NCBI GenBank assembly: GCA_964599375.1
Contig: CAZREW010000016.1
Span: 1-64,000 of the forward strand
Direction: 5' to 3'
Source: JAUWCL01 sp964599375
GTDB lineage: Bacteria; Krumholzibacteriota; Krumholzibacteriia; Krumholzibacteriales; Krumholzibacteriaceae
DNA: 64,000 nt
Program-made: the position numbers and the translations under genes
Notes under the pieces: generated by a model
Told to the model about the DNA's origin: nothing
The model's database searches: none
The model's input: the letters and a program-made list of their open reading frames with translations, nothing else
Shown: positions 1 through 8,703 of the stretch, piece after piece
Numbering within the stretch: position 1 is the stretch's first letter
Layout: each line of letters opens with the position of its first letter

Positions 1-92
<92 letters not shown>

Positions 93-102
93 TTATCAGA
101 GA

Positions 103-128
103 GCCGCTCTACGGAGCGGCTTTTTTTT
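103..128 (+). terminator. Rho-independent terminator of the rRNA operon
   Basis: A perfect 7-bp stem GCCGCTC/GAGCGGC with a TACG loop is followed by eight T. It sits about 10 nt after the 5S rRNA and ends that transcript. Confidence 0.93.
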
Positions 129-315
129 GATGCCGATAATAAAACCGGTTCTTTTTCTTGCTGTCAAGTTACGCTGTTTTCCCACGATCATGGCCGTTAA
201 CCTAGTTAACATTCGCTGAGACATCTCCGGCGGGGATAACGTACGATGTTCAGGTCGCTGGATCGTCACTGCCAGAACAGGGATTTCAATCGGGCCTTTA
301 CAGGATGGGAAGATC

Positions 316-816
316 TTAAAAAGCCTTGTATTTGAAATTCACGAAACTGAGGATCGTTTCCATGTCTCTGCTGACGAGCTCTATTATCCTTTCCATCTCA
401 CCGCCATAAAGCTTGGAAATCAGATATCCATTCATGAGCCCGAGATAAACCTCTCCCGTTGATTTCTCGAATACGGCGATCCTTATCGGCATATTGACGG
501 CGATCTTCTTTCTTTCGTCAGCGGCCAGCATCCTACCGGAATAATAGCTGTTACAAAGCTCGATAATGGTGATCTTCCCCGGATCAGGCTCTCCTCCGTC
601 AATGATCGCCTTGCGCTGATCGATAACGTCTACTACTTTCCATCCTTCTTTCGCGTTTATTCTCGAAACGATCGTATCAACGGTCTTGGCATGATCATAA
701 GGGCTTTTCACCTCGAGCATAAGCATCGAAGGCGCGCTGAAATGCATTATAAAACCGGCCGCGATCAATCCCGCCAGAAAAGCCACCAGGGAGATTATCA
801 CAATCCTGAATCTCAT
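316..816 (-). CDS. DUF302 domain protein with N-terminal membrane anchor
   Basis: The protein has an N-terminal hydrophobic segment (about residues 4-25) followed by a DUF302-type domain, recognisable by the CNSYYSGRML stretch and the closing MPIRIAVFEK...VYLGLMNGYL strand pattern. DUF302 proteins are small alpha/beta proteins of unknown function, often found near redox or transport genes. I start at 816 rather than at an ATG at 840: ATG 816 lies 1 nt after the stop of the upstream channel gene and has GGAGG about 7 nt upstream, which suggests translational coupling. The protein probably faces the periplasm. Base composition is lower in GC than most of the window. Confidence 0.8.
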   Translation of the reverse strand: MRFRIVIISLVAFLAGLIAAGFIMHFSAPSMLMLEVKSPYDHAKTVDTIVSRINAKEGWKVVDVIDQRKAIIDGGEPDPGKITIIELCNSYYSGRMLAADERKKIAVNMPIRIAVFEKSTGEVYLGLMNGYLISKLYGGEMERIIELVSRDMETILSFVNFKYKAF

Positions 817-817
817 A

Positions 818-1795
818 TTAATCCTCCACGCAGATTTCACGTTTGATCATATGGTGAATAGTTTGAACAAGAACGATTACCACCGCGATTCCCGCAAAAG
901 CCAGCACAGCAAGCCCGATAACAGCGTAAATCACCGAACCGGTAAGAGCGTAGGCGAGCTGGAATGAGATGGAAAGAGCGGCAAGCGGAAAAGTGAACGC
1001 CCAGCGGGAAACGGAAAATCCGCCTTTCAGAAAACTCTTCCACATAAAAAATATCATCAACCCGAAAAACAACCCTAAAGAAAGCAGGATTCCCGCGAAT
1101 ACGTCAAAGCTCGCGGCCAGCCTGATATAAGAAATGAACGCCACAGCCGGCGGCGCGATAAAGATAAAGAGCATCGGTATGAATTTCGATGGAAGGAGCG
1201 GATTGACGATAAGTCGTTGCAATACAATGGAAGAGAGCAAAATCCAGAAAAAAATCCCGATGCTGAAAAAGTAGAGGGAAACCTCCTTCGGCAGGAATTC
1301 AACGCCCGCGACAGGAATAAGTAAGTTCCCTACAATCGGAATGAACCACGCGGGATTTATCGCTGTGAGGTCAAAATGTTTGTGTACCCACATCCTTAGG
1401 ACGTATAAAGTCACCACAGCCATAATCGCGGTTCCCGCATACCAGAGAACGATCCCGACCGGCGGAAACGCGGCGTAAAAGGCAATGCCGAGGAGCAGAA
1501 GAACGATAGGGAAAGCCGCGAAAAAGTTGATTTTCACGGGATGGTCGAACTCGACCGAGACCATATCCGGGTAACGCCAGGCTTTCAATACATAAGCCGC
1601 TGTAACGGATAAAAAGAAAAATGAAACGACGCCCAGAAGGAAAAAAAATCCGGATGCCGGCAGATGGAAAAAATGGACCGCTTTCTGATAGGCGATCGTG
1701 AAGCCGGTCATTCCCATCAGGGCCGCGTAAAGAGTGATCGGGAAATGCGCGAGCCGGCTTTTCTCAAAAACCGGACTTTCTGTTGAATCGTTCAT
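818..1795 (-). CDS. SLAC1/TehA-type (TDT family) anion channel or transporter
   Basis: 325 residues with about ten hydrophobic segments. The N-terminus (SRLAHFPITLYAALMGMTGF) matches the opening helix of the voltage-dependent anion channel/TDT family (TehA, Mae1, plant SLAC1). Members pass anions or dicarboxylates across the inner membrane; the substrate here cannot be read from sequence. The ATG has GGAAG 5-6 nt upstream. It is the first gene of a two-gene minus-strand operon with the DUF302 gene, and is transcribed divergently from the envelope cluster. Confidence 0.85.
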   Translation of the reverse strand: MNDSTESPVFEKSRLAHFPITLYAALMGMTGFTIAYQKAVHFFHLPASGFFFLLGVVSFFFLSVTAAYVLKAWRYPDMVSVEFDHPVKINFFAAFPIVLLLLGIAFYAAFPPVGIVLWYAGTAIMAVVTLYVLRMWVHKHFDLTAINPAWFIPIVGNLLIPVAGVEFLPKEVSLYFFSIGIFFWILLSSIVLQRLIVNPLLPSKFIPMLFIFIAPPAVAFISYIRLAASFDVFAGILLSLGLFFGLMIFFMWKSFLKGGFSVSRWAFTFPLAALSISFQLAYALTGSVIYAVIGLAVLAFAGIAVVIVLVQTIHHMIKREICVED

Positions 1796-1851
1796 GGGTT
1801 CTTCCTATAAAAACGGTTTCACGCCCGAAAATCCTGAAATTTCGCAGGAAA

Positions 1852-1879
1852 GATATATTCCAATAGCGTTATATGTCAA
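1852..1879 (-). promoter_or_regulatory. Sigma70-type promoter for the SLAC1-DUF302 operon
   Basis: On the minus strand a perfect TTGACA (1879-1874), a 16-nt spacer and TATATC (1857-1852) lie about 55 nt before the channel start codon. The rest of the ~300-nt divergent region 1796-2097 is AT-rich and shows no other gene; no equally good promoter was found for the plus-strand cluster. Confidence 0.65.
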
Positions 1880-2097
1880 GCCCCGAAATGCCTGGCAATA
1901 TGTAACTACCTTTATCTATTACTGATACATTAATGGATGTTGCCGTATAAGACAGCGCGTGGTACAAAGAACGAAATGCCCCGGTTCGGCGGAGTCAAAG
2001 GGCCGCTGGAAGACGATTTTTTTGCCGCAGAGTTAAGGACATTTCTTCTGGGCGGCGTTAAAAAGTGTAAGGACTGACCTGCAGAATGGAGACAGGC

Positions 2098-2865
2098 ATG
2101 AGGGTAAAACCGAGCATCGCGATAACGGTTCTTGCGGTCATGGTTGCGGGCGTGCCGCTGCGAGGCCCGGTCCGGGCGCAGGACGCAACGGCAATCATAA
2201 AAAAAGCGGATCAGAATATGCGCGGCACGACCATGTATTCGGAGATGACCATGAAAGTGGTCCGGCCCGACTGGTCCCGGGAGACATCGATGAAAAGCTG
2301 GTCAAAAGGGACCGATTATTCCATCATCCTTATCACGGCGCCGGCCAGGGACAAGGGGACTTCGTTCCTCAAGCGAAAGAGCGAGATCTGGAACTGGCTT
2401 CCTTCCGTCGAGAAGGTCATCAAGATCCCGCCCTCGATGATGACGCAGTCATGGATGGGGAGCGATTTCACTAATGACGACCTGATAAAGGAGTCTTCGG
2501 TCGTATATGATTACACACACACAATAGCCGGAGACTCGGTCGTCGACGGCCATGACTGCTACAAGCTGGAGCTGACTCCAAAACCCGACGCCGCGGTCGT
2601 CTGGGGCAGGCTGTATGTATGGGTGATGAAGGACGAGCCGATCGAGCTGCGGGTGGAGTATTATGACGAGAATCTCAAGATGGTCAATATAGAGACGCTG
2701 TCGGAGATCCAGATGATGGGGGGCAGGAGGATCCCGACCACGATGACCATGACCCCTCTGGACAAGAAAGGTAATGCCACCATCCTGATCATGAAGACAG
2801 CGGAATACGACAAGCCTATAGCCGATTCGTTCTTCTCCGAGCAGCAGATGAAACGCCTGAGATAG
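2098..2865 (+). CDS. Outer membrane lipoprotein-sorting-like periplasmic protein (LolA fold)
   Basis: A signal peptide (about residues 1-27, ending near VRAQD) precedes a domain of the 'outer membrane lipoprotein-sorting protein' type (COG2834/PF17131-like). Diagnostic stretches are TAPARDKGTSFLKR, EIWNWLPSVEKVIKIPPSMM, QSWMGSDFTNDDL and VWVMKDEPIELRVEYYD. The fold is the LolA/LppX half-barrel that carries acyl chains through the periplasm. An in-frame ATG exists at 2086, but ATG 2098 has GGAG 6 nt upstream and gives a cleaner signal peptide. It is first in a cluster with two FtsX permeases, a LolD-like ATPase and an OM barrel, so a role in lipid or lipoprotein traffic is likely; the cargo is unknown. 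Confidence 0.85.
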   Translation: MRVKPSIAITVLAVMVAGVPLRGPVRAQDATAIIKKADQNMRGTTMYSEMTMKVVRPDWSRETSMKSWSKGTDYSIILITAPARDKGTSFLKRKSEIWNWLPSVEKVIKIPPSMMTQSWMGSDFTNDDLIKESSVVYDYTHTIAGDSVVDGHDCYKLELTPKPDAAVVWGRLYVWVMKDEPIELRVEYYDENLKMVNIETLSEIQMMGGRRIPTTMTMTPLDKKGNATILIMKTAEYDKPIADSFFSEQQMKRLR

Positions 2866-2880
2866 GATCTATCGGTCGCG

Positions 2881-2913
2881 CGCGCCCGGGCGGGGTCCGC
2901 CCGCGGAGGCGCG
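2881..2913 (+). other. Intercistronic GC-rich hairpin
   Basis: A 7-bp stem CGGGCGG/CCGCCCG (loop GGT) is extended by CGCGCC/GGCGCG across a 4-nt bulge. It lies between the LolA-like gene and the first permease and has no T-tract, so it is more likely a stability or partial attenuation element than a terminator. Confidence 0.6.
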
Positions 2914-2925
2914 GGGGTATACGCG

Positions 2926-4149
2926 ATGAACACATATATCGGACTTGCCTGGCGGAATATCTGGCGCAACAAAAAAAGAAGCCTCATCTCCATAGCTTCT
3001 ATATTGTTCGCTGTTCTGATCGCGCTCGTCATGCGCTCGATGCAGACGGGGTATTACGCCAGGTCTATCGACAATGTGGTCTCATTCTACACCGGATATA
3101 TCCAGGTGCACGCTGACGGCTACAGCGATGAGCCTTCGGTCAACAGGAGCTTCGCCCTTTCCGATTCGCTGACCCGGATCCTCGAAGGCATACGGGATAT
3201 AACGTTTTACGCGCCCCGCCTGGAAGAGTTCGCCCTGGTATCCGGAGGAAAGCTGACCGACGGAGCGATGATAGTCGGTATCGACCCGCAGCTCGAAGAC
3301 AGGATGACTAGCCTTCGCGGGAAGGTGACCGCGGGAGACTACCTGAATAAAGACGATGCGGGGATAATGCTGGCCGAAGAGCTTGCGAACCACCTCCAGC
3401 TTGGGGTTGGGGATACTATCGTCGTGCTCGGGCAGGGATATCACGGCCTCACGGCCGCGGGGCGCTACCGTGTGGGAGGCATCGTGAAGTTTCCCTCGCC
3501 GGACCAGAATAAGACGATGGTGTATATGACGATCGCGCAGGTCCAGGAGCTGACGGGAGCGGACGGCAGGCTGACCTCGCTGGCCCTGATGATCAGAAGC
3601 CACAAGCTTCTCGATGAAGTCAGCGGCAGGCTTCGGGAAGAGCTCGGTGGCCGGTACGAGGTGAAGACCTGGAAAGAGATAATGCCCGAGATGGTCCAGT
3701 TCATCCAGATGGACAACGCCAGCGGCCTTATCATGCTCTTTGTGGTCTATATGGTCATCGCGTTCGGCATCTTCGGGGCCATACTGATGATGACGATGGA
3801 AAGGACGCGCGAATTCGGGATGCTGATATCTATCGGCATGAAAAGGAGTATCCTGAGGGTCGTCGTGGTACTGGAGAGCGTGATGCTTTCTTTGATCGGT
3901 GTGATGGCGGGGGTGGTATTTTCTTTCCCGATAATCCTGTATTTCCATCGAAACCCGATCAAGATGACGGGCAACGTCGCAGAGATGACCCGGCAATACG
4001 GTTTTGAAGCGGTAATGCCCTTTTCTCTGGATCCGTGGCTGTTCTATCACCAGGCGCTGATAGTGCTGCTGATCGCCCTGGTCGCCGCGACCTATCCTCT
4101 TGTGAAGATCACAAGGATGGATTCGGCCAGGGCAATGCGTGAGGGCTAG
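2926..4149 (+). CDS. ABC transporter permease, FtsX/MacB (LolC/E-like) family
   Basis: 407 residues in the LolC/LolE/MacB topology: TM1 at about residues 17-37 after the WRNIWRNKKRSLISIAS opening, a large periplasmic MacB_PCD-type domain (about 40-260), then three C-terminal TM helices forming the FtsX domain (about 265-400) with the ERTREFGMLISIGMKR cytoplasmic coupling segment. These permeases do not import; they use ATP hydrolysis in the cytoplasm to move periplasmic or membrane-embedded substrates. It is followed by a second permease of the same family and one ATPase, matching a heterodimeric LolCDE-type arrangement. Confidence 0.9.
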   Translation: MNTYIGLAWRNIWRNKKRSLISIASILFAVLIALVMRSMQTGYYARSIDNVVSFYTGYIQVHADGYSDEPSVNRSFALSDSLTRILEGIRDITFYAPRLEEFALVSGGKLTDGAMIVGIDPQLEDRMTSLRGKVTAGDYLNKDDAGIMLAEELANHLQLGVGDTIVVLGQGYHGLTAAGRYRVGGIVKFPSPDQNKTMVYMTIAQVQELTGADGRLTSLALMIRSHKLLDEVSGRLREELGGRYEVKTWKEIMPEMVQFIQMDNASGLIMLFVVYMVIAFGIFGAILMMTMERTREFGMLISIGMKRSILRVVVVLESVMLSLIGVMAGVVFSFPIILYFHRNPIKMTGNVAEMTRQYGFEAVMPFSLDPWLFYHQALIVLLIALVAATYPLVKITRMDSARAMREG

Positions 4150-4199
4150 GAAAACAATGGAAGCGGAATGATCGCTGAAGCCCGGAAAAAGGATGGACG

Positions 4200-5414
4200 A
4201 TGATATTCCTGCTGTCATGGCGCAATGTGTGGAGAAATAGAAAGAGGAGCGTCACGCTTCTTGTGTCGATAGCGCTGGGGCTCTGGGCGGGCATCATAAC
4301 CATGGCGATCTTCATCGGCATGATGGATCAGATGGTCCGAAGCGCTATTCAATCAAGGATAAGCAATATTCAGGTCCATCAGGCCGGCTTTCTGGCGCAC
4401 CAGGAGATCGGTCTTTTCATACCGGATGGCAGCAGGACTCTTGAAGATATCCGCAGGAAGCCCGGTGTCATGGATGCGGCAGGCCGGTCCGTGGTCGTCG
4501 GGATGGCGAGCTCCGCTGTGACCGGGGCAGGGGTCATGCTGTACGGCATTATTCCCGAGGACGAGAAGAACCTGACCGATATACATGATCATCTCGAAGA
4601 GGGAAGCTATTTCCACAAAGACGTCCGGAATCCATGCGTTATAGGTGGCAGGCTTGCGGAAAAATTCAACCTCAAGCTCGGCCAGAAGATCATCATAACA
4701 GCCCAGGGAATGGATGGATCCATCGACGGCGGCGCCTTCATGATCGTAGGGCTTTTCAGGACAGTGAATTCGATGTTCGACAAAACGGCCGTTTTCGCCA
4801 TGCAGCCGGACGTGGACCGTCTCTTCGGGCTTAACGGGGCAATTCACGAGATAGCCATAAAGACGAAAGATCTCGAGGCGGTCCCGGTTGTCCAGGCCGG
4901 GCTGAAGAGAGATTTCCCCGCCCTCGACGTGAAGAGCTGGAAACAGATCGAACCGGAAATCGGGATGATGACCGACATGAGCAGGCAGATGAGCTACATA
5001 TTCATGGTCATCATACTCATGGCCATGATCTTCGGCATAACCAACACCATGCTCATGGCGGTTCTGGAGCGGATACACGAGCTCGGCGTCCTTGTGGCGC
5101 TGGGCATGAAGCACCGGATAGTGTTCGCGATGATCATGATCGAAGCGGTATTCCTGAGCATTATCGGCGGAGTTACCGGGATACTCATGGGGTACGTCTC
5201 GGTCGCGATACTTGCCAGGACGGGTATCGACCTGAGCATTGTAAACCAGGGGCTGGCGGCGATGGGAGCGAACAGTATCCTTTACCCGCGATGGCAGGCT
5301 AACGACTACCTGACTGTCGGGGTGATGGTCGTCGTTACGGCCATGACGGCGGCCGTTTATCCGGGGATCAGGGCCGCCCGGCTGAATCCGGCGGATGCCA
5401 TAAGGACATACTAG
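4200..5414 (+). CDS. ABC transporter permease, FtsX/MacB (LolC/E-like) family, second copy
   Basis: 404 residues with the same architecture as the preceding permease: LSWRNVWRNRKRSVTLLVS opening with TM1, a periplasmic domain, then three TM helices with the coupling motif ERIHELGVLVALGMKHR. The two proteins are clearly paralogous but diverged, which fits a heterodimer. The ATG follows AAAAAGGATGGACG, an acceptable ribosome-binding site, 50 nt after the first permease. It probably pairs with the ATPase encoded next. Confidence 0.9.
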   Translation: MIFLLSWRNVWRNRKRSVTLLVSIALGLWAGIITMAIFIGMMDQMVRSAIQSRISNIQVHQAGFLAHQEIGLFIPDGSRTLEDIRRKPGVMDAAGRSVVVGMASSAVTGAGVMLYGIIPEDEKNLTDIHDHLEEGSYFHKDVRNPCVIGGRLAEKFNLKLGQKIIITAQGMDGSIDGGAFMIVGLFRTVNSMFDKTAVFAMQPDVDRLFGLNGAIHEIAIKTKDLEAVPVVQAGLKRDFPALDVKSWKQIEPEIGMMTDMSRQMSYIFMVIILMAMIFGITNTMLMAVLERIHELGVLVALGMKHRIVFAMIMIEAVFLSIIGGVTGILMGYVSVAILARTGIDLSIVNQGLAAMGANSILYPRWQANDYLTVGVMVVVTAMTAAVYPGIRAARLNPADAIRTY

Positions 5415-5466
5415 GGTTTTGCGGATGGACATTCAAGTCGGCAAAAAGGAGCTGAAGGAGCAGGCC

Positions 5467-6168
5467 ATGGATGCGGTCATTATAACTGAAAATCTGGTCA
5501 AGACGTACAACGATCATGGAATCCCGGTCGAGGCGATAAGGGATGTGTCCATCGAAATAGAAAAGGGTGAGTTCACCACGATAGTGGGGCCTTCGGGATC
5601 AGGCAAGACCACCATGTTGAATCTTATCGGCGGGCTTGATAGGCCCACGAGCGGAAACCTGGAGATAGACGGTAGGGATATAACGAAGATGAAGCAGAAC
5701 GAACTGATCGACTTCAGGCTTAATCATATCGGGTTCGTCTTCCAGGCATACAACCTGATACCGGTGATGACGGCGCTCGAGAACGTGGAATTCATAATGC
5801 TTCTTCAGAAAAAACCCGCGGAACAACGGCGCTCGCGAGCCAGGAAGCTGCTGGAATCGGTCGGGTTGGGGGAGCAGCTGCACAGGCGGCCCCATGAGCT
5901 CTCCGGAGGCCAGCAGCAGAGAGTGGCCGTGGCTAGGGCGCTGGCCTCGATGCCCGCCTTTGTCCTCGCGGATGAGCCGACCGCGAATCTTGATTCAAAG
6001 TCGGCCGGGCACTTGCTGGACATCATGGAAGGACTGAACAGGGAACATGGAATGACCTTTGTGTTTTCCACGCACGACCCGAGGGTGATGAAAAGAGCGA
6101 GGCGGGTGATAACGCTTACCGACGGCCGCGTCACCGCCGATGGAGTTTTCACGGGCAAGATAGAATAG
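5467..6168 (+). CDS. ABC transporter ATP-binding protein, LolD/MacB type
   Basis: A complete small ATPase (233 residues from the chosen start): Walker A GPSGSGKTT at residues 41-49, Q-loop FQAYNL, signature LSGGQQQRVAVARAL, Walker B FVLADEP and H-loop STHD. This is the LolD/MacB/FtsE class that drives FtsX-type permeases. The ATG at 5467 has AAGGAG 6 nt upstream; an upstream in-frame TTG at 5419 would add a charged 16-residue leader with no good binding site. It supplies the motor for the two permeases before it. Confidence 0.93.
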   Translation: MDAVIITENLVKTYNDHGIPVEAIRDVSIEIEKGEFTTIVGPSGSGKTTMLNLIGGLDRPTSGNLEIDGRDITKMKQNELIDFRLNHIGFVFQAYNLIPVMTALENVEFIMLLQKKPAEQRRSRARKLLESVGLGEQLHRRPHELSGGQQQRVAVARALASMPAFVLADEPTANLDSKSAGHLLDIMEGLNREHGMTFVFSTHDPRVMKRARRVITLTDGRVTADGVFTGKIE

Positions 6169-6179
6169 AAGACGTAAAT

Positions 6180-7349
6180 ATGAGAAGTCTCCCGATTATC
6201 CTGCTTTTTCTGGTAATCGCCTCTTCCGCCGGTCATGCGGGCTGGAAAGAGAATCTCGCACTGAGCGGCTATTTCCGAGAGACTCCTGTTGTCTGGGACC
6301 CCGCTTATCCCGCGACTCATGAATCCGGATCAAGTTACAGGTTAACGGATCTTCTGAATTTCCGTCAGAATTTCAGGTACTACGCGTCCCAAAATGTGAC
6401 CATGGCCATCGAGCTGAAAGAAAGAAGCTATATCGGAAAAGACGCCGGCCTGCTGCTGCATAGCATATCCTATGATGCAAGACCTCCATACTTTGATTGG
6501 ACCAGGAATTTCGTGGAGGATAGCGATTTTATCATCCAGGGAATCATAGACAGGTTATGGATACAGTTCGCCTGGAAATCGGCCGAGTTGACGCTGGGGC
6601 GCCAGCGGATCGCCTGGGGGACCAATCTCGTGTGGAATCCCACTGATATATTCAATCCTTCTTTCCCGCTCGATTTTGACAACGAGGAGAAACCGGGAGC
6701 CGATGCGGCAAGGCTGCAGGTATATCTTAGCCCCAGCTCGTCGGTCGAGCTGGCCGTGGCCCCGGGGCGTGAAGCCGATTCAACCACGGCGGCCCTGCGT
6801 ATCAAGATAAACCGCTGGAAGTATGACTGGATTCTCATCGCCGGCCGGAGAAGAGCCGAAGTCGTGGCAGGCTTCTCATGGGCGGGATCGATATCTAGAG
6901 GAGGATTCCGCGGCGAATTCCTTTACGCGGCGCCGCGTTCTGCATGGACAGCTTCTATGGACGGATATTTGACGGGTTCGATATCGGGTGACTACACTTT
7001 TCCCTGCACGCTGTATCTGCAGGGGGCGGTCCTGTACAACCAGAGAGGGACCACCGATAAGGCTGGAGGATCGAGACTGCTGCAATCGGTATTGCGGGGC
7101 GACCTGACTCCGGGACGATTATCGCTCCTGGGGGAATTCTCGATCGATTTGAATCCGCTCTGGCGCGCCGAGCTCGTCGGAATAATAAATCCATATGACA
7201 GATCATTCTACGCGGGGCCGGATCTGCGCTGGTCGGCGATGACCGACCTGGACCTGATCTTCATGGGCCTGTTATTCGGAGGGGAAAAAGGAACGGAATT
7301 CGGGGATGACAGCAGGATGATCCTGCTCTGGGCGAAGTATTCATATTGA
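6180..7349 (+). CDS. Outer membrane beta-barrel protein of unknown family
   Basis: 389 residues with a signal peptide (cleaved near GHAGW, about residue 21) and many alternating amphipathic strands ending in an aromatic residue, WAKYSY, as is usual for OM barrels. The segment LTLGRQRIAWGTNLVWNPTD resembles the 'LxxGRQxxxWG' strand seen in DUF1302/alginate-export-like barrels, but I cannot assign a family. It begins 11 nt after the ATPase gene, so it is in the same operon as the LolA-like protein and the FtsX transporter. I infer that it is the outer-membrane end of this export route. Confidence 0.75.
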   Translation: MRSLPIILLFLVIASSAGHAGWKENLALSGYFRETPVVWDPAYPATHESGSSYRLTDLLNFRQNFRYYASQNVTMAIELKERSYIGKDAGLLLHSISYDARPPYFDWTRNFVEDSDFIIQGIIDRLWIQFAWKSAELTLGRQRIAWGTNLVWNPTDIFNPSFPLDFDNEEKPGADAARLQVYLSPSSSVELAVAPGREADSTTAALRIKINRWKYDWILIAGRRRAEVVAGFSWAGSISRGGFRGEFLYAAPRSAWTASMDGYLTGSISGDYTFPCTLYLQGAVLYNQRGTTDKAGGSRLLQSVLRGDLTPGRLSLLGEFSIDLNPLWRAELVGIINPYDRSFYAGPDLRWSAMTDLDLIFMGLLFGGEKGTEFGDDSRMILLWAKYSY

Positions 7350-7384
7350 TCATGCATGGATCGCCGGGCCAGGAGAAGGTCGGA

Positions 7385-8695
7385 TCACCAGATCTTCCTG
7401 CCAGTGGCTTTATCCAGGGCGTTGAGGCTGATTATGTAGTCATAGACAGATTTAAGATGAGTAAGCTTCGCCTGGGAAAGCGCCGCCTGCAGATCGAGCA
7501 GATCCATGTTCGTCACCACGCCCGCCTCATATTTGGCTTCTGCTCTCGAGAGGGCTGCCTCAGCCCGTCTGACCTGGACGCGGGAGTTTTCGATCCTTCT
7601 AACGCTGGCCTTCACTCCGGCGACGGCCTGTTCCACCTCGCCAGTGACCTGGCGCTCGATGCTGGCAGTCTGCGCCTTTCCCGCGCGAATGTCGGCGTCG
7701 GCTTCCACCCGCTGGTGGCGTGTCTGGAACCCGTTGAAAATGGGTATCACGAGCTGAACGCCCACGGCTATATTCGCCTCCGGCTTGTTCAGGTCTGGAA
7801 AATAACCGTTCTTGAATCCCGATGTGAGGCCTAACGCCACAGAAGGCCTGTTGCCGAGAGACGCCAGCCTTGCCCGGATTTCCGCGCTGTTTTCCGATTC
7901 CCGCGACATGATCAGTTCCGGGCGCTGCCGCTTCGCCTCGGCCAGAGCTGAGTCCGGATCGATCGCCCTTGGTTCATCGTACAAGGATCCCCTGAGGCAT
8001 ACCGGCTGGTCCTTTCCCAGCCCCGTCAGCTGACGGAACGCTATTTCCTGGTTCTCAAGGGCGAGAACGGCCTCGACTCTCTCGTTCAACGCCGCCGCGA
8101 TCCTCACCTCTGTCGTAAGCGAATCGAAATCGGTCGCCGTCCCGGCCTGGATCATCTTGTTGATTATGCCGACATGCTGCTCCAGCGTTTCGATCTGCTC
8201 GTCGATGACGGCAATCGTGCGATGAAGGATAAGTATCGCGTTGAAGACCGCGGTCGTCTGATACGCCAGCCCGGATTTAACGACTTCCATGTGATCCCCG
8301 GCGGTTCTGAGCCCCGACTCCGCGAGCTCGACCCCCGCCGATGTCCTGCCGAAATCATACAGCATCTGGCGGGCCTCAAGATGAAAGTCGTAGTTGTTCG
8401 CCGGATACATCTGGAACGATCCGAGGTCCGGTATATCGATCGAAGGTATCGGTTCGAGCAGCGTGTACATTCCCGCCAACGAGATATCAGGATAGTACAT
8501 GCTCCGGCTGCCGGCAATCCGTGCCTGCGCGGCTGTTACTCCGTATCCAGCCTGCCGTATGAGCGGATGATTCGCGACTGTCATCTGCACGGCCCGCTCA
8601 ACTGTCAGTGAATCAGTCGTGGAAAGCTGCGCCCGGCAGACTCCGGACGAAAACATGATACAAAGGGCGGTGAAACAAAATAGTGATTTCCTCAT
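7385..8695 (-). CDS. TolC-family outer membrane efflux protein
   Basis: 436 residues with a signal peptide (ending near GVCRAQ) and two repeats of the OEP domain: long helices with heptad patterns and the typical second-half segment VGVQLVIPIFNGFQTRHQRVEA and closing VTNMDLLDLQAALSQAKL. It forms the trimeric outer-membrane duct of tripartite pumps. It is the last gene of the minus-strand emrA-emrB-tolC operon, 8 nt after emrB, with AGGA 6 nt before its ATG. Its end faces the OM-barrel gene tail to tail, with 35 nt between. Confidence 0.93.
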   Translation of the reverse strand: MRKSLFCFTALCIMFSSGVCRAQLSTTDSLTVERAVQMTVANHPLIRQAGYGVTAAQARIAGSRSMYYPDISLAGMYTLLEPIPSIDIPDLGSFQMYPANNYDFHLEARQMLYDFGRTSAGVELAESGLRTAGDHMEVVKSGLAYQTTAVFNAILILHRTIAVIDEQIETLEQHVGIINKMIQAGTATDFDSLTTEVRIAAALNERVEAVLALENQEIAFRQLTGLGKDQPVCLRGSLYDEPRAIDPDSALAEAKRQRPELIMSRESENSAEIRARLASLGNRPSVALGLTSGFKNGYFPDLNKPEANIAVGVQLVIPIFNGFQTRHQRVEADADIRAGKAQTASIERQVTGEVEQAVAGVKASVRRIENSRVQVRRAEAALSRAEAKYEAGVVTNMDLLDLQAALSQAKLTHLKSVYDYIISLNALDKATGRKIW

Positions 8696-8703
8696 TGCGC
8701 ATC

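Noticed and set aside
196..210. GTTAAC-CTA-GTTAAC repeat after the 5S terminator
   Set aside because: Two copies of a 6-bp self-palindrome are likely to occur by chance; no other signal nearby.
3082..5432. Long minus-strand open frames opposite the FtsX permeases
   Set aside because: Highly His/Arg-rich and with no family motif, whereas the plus-strand frames encode clear FtsX permeases.
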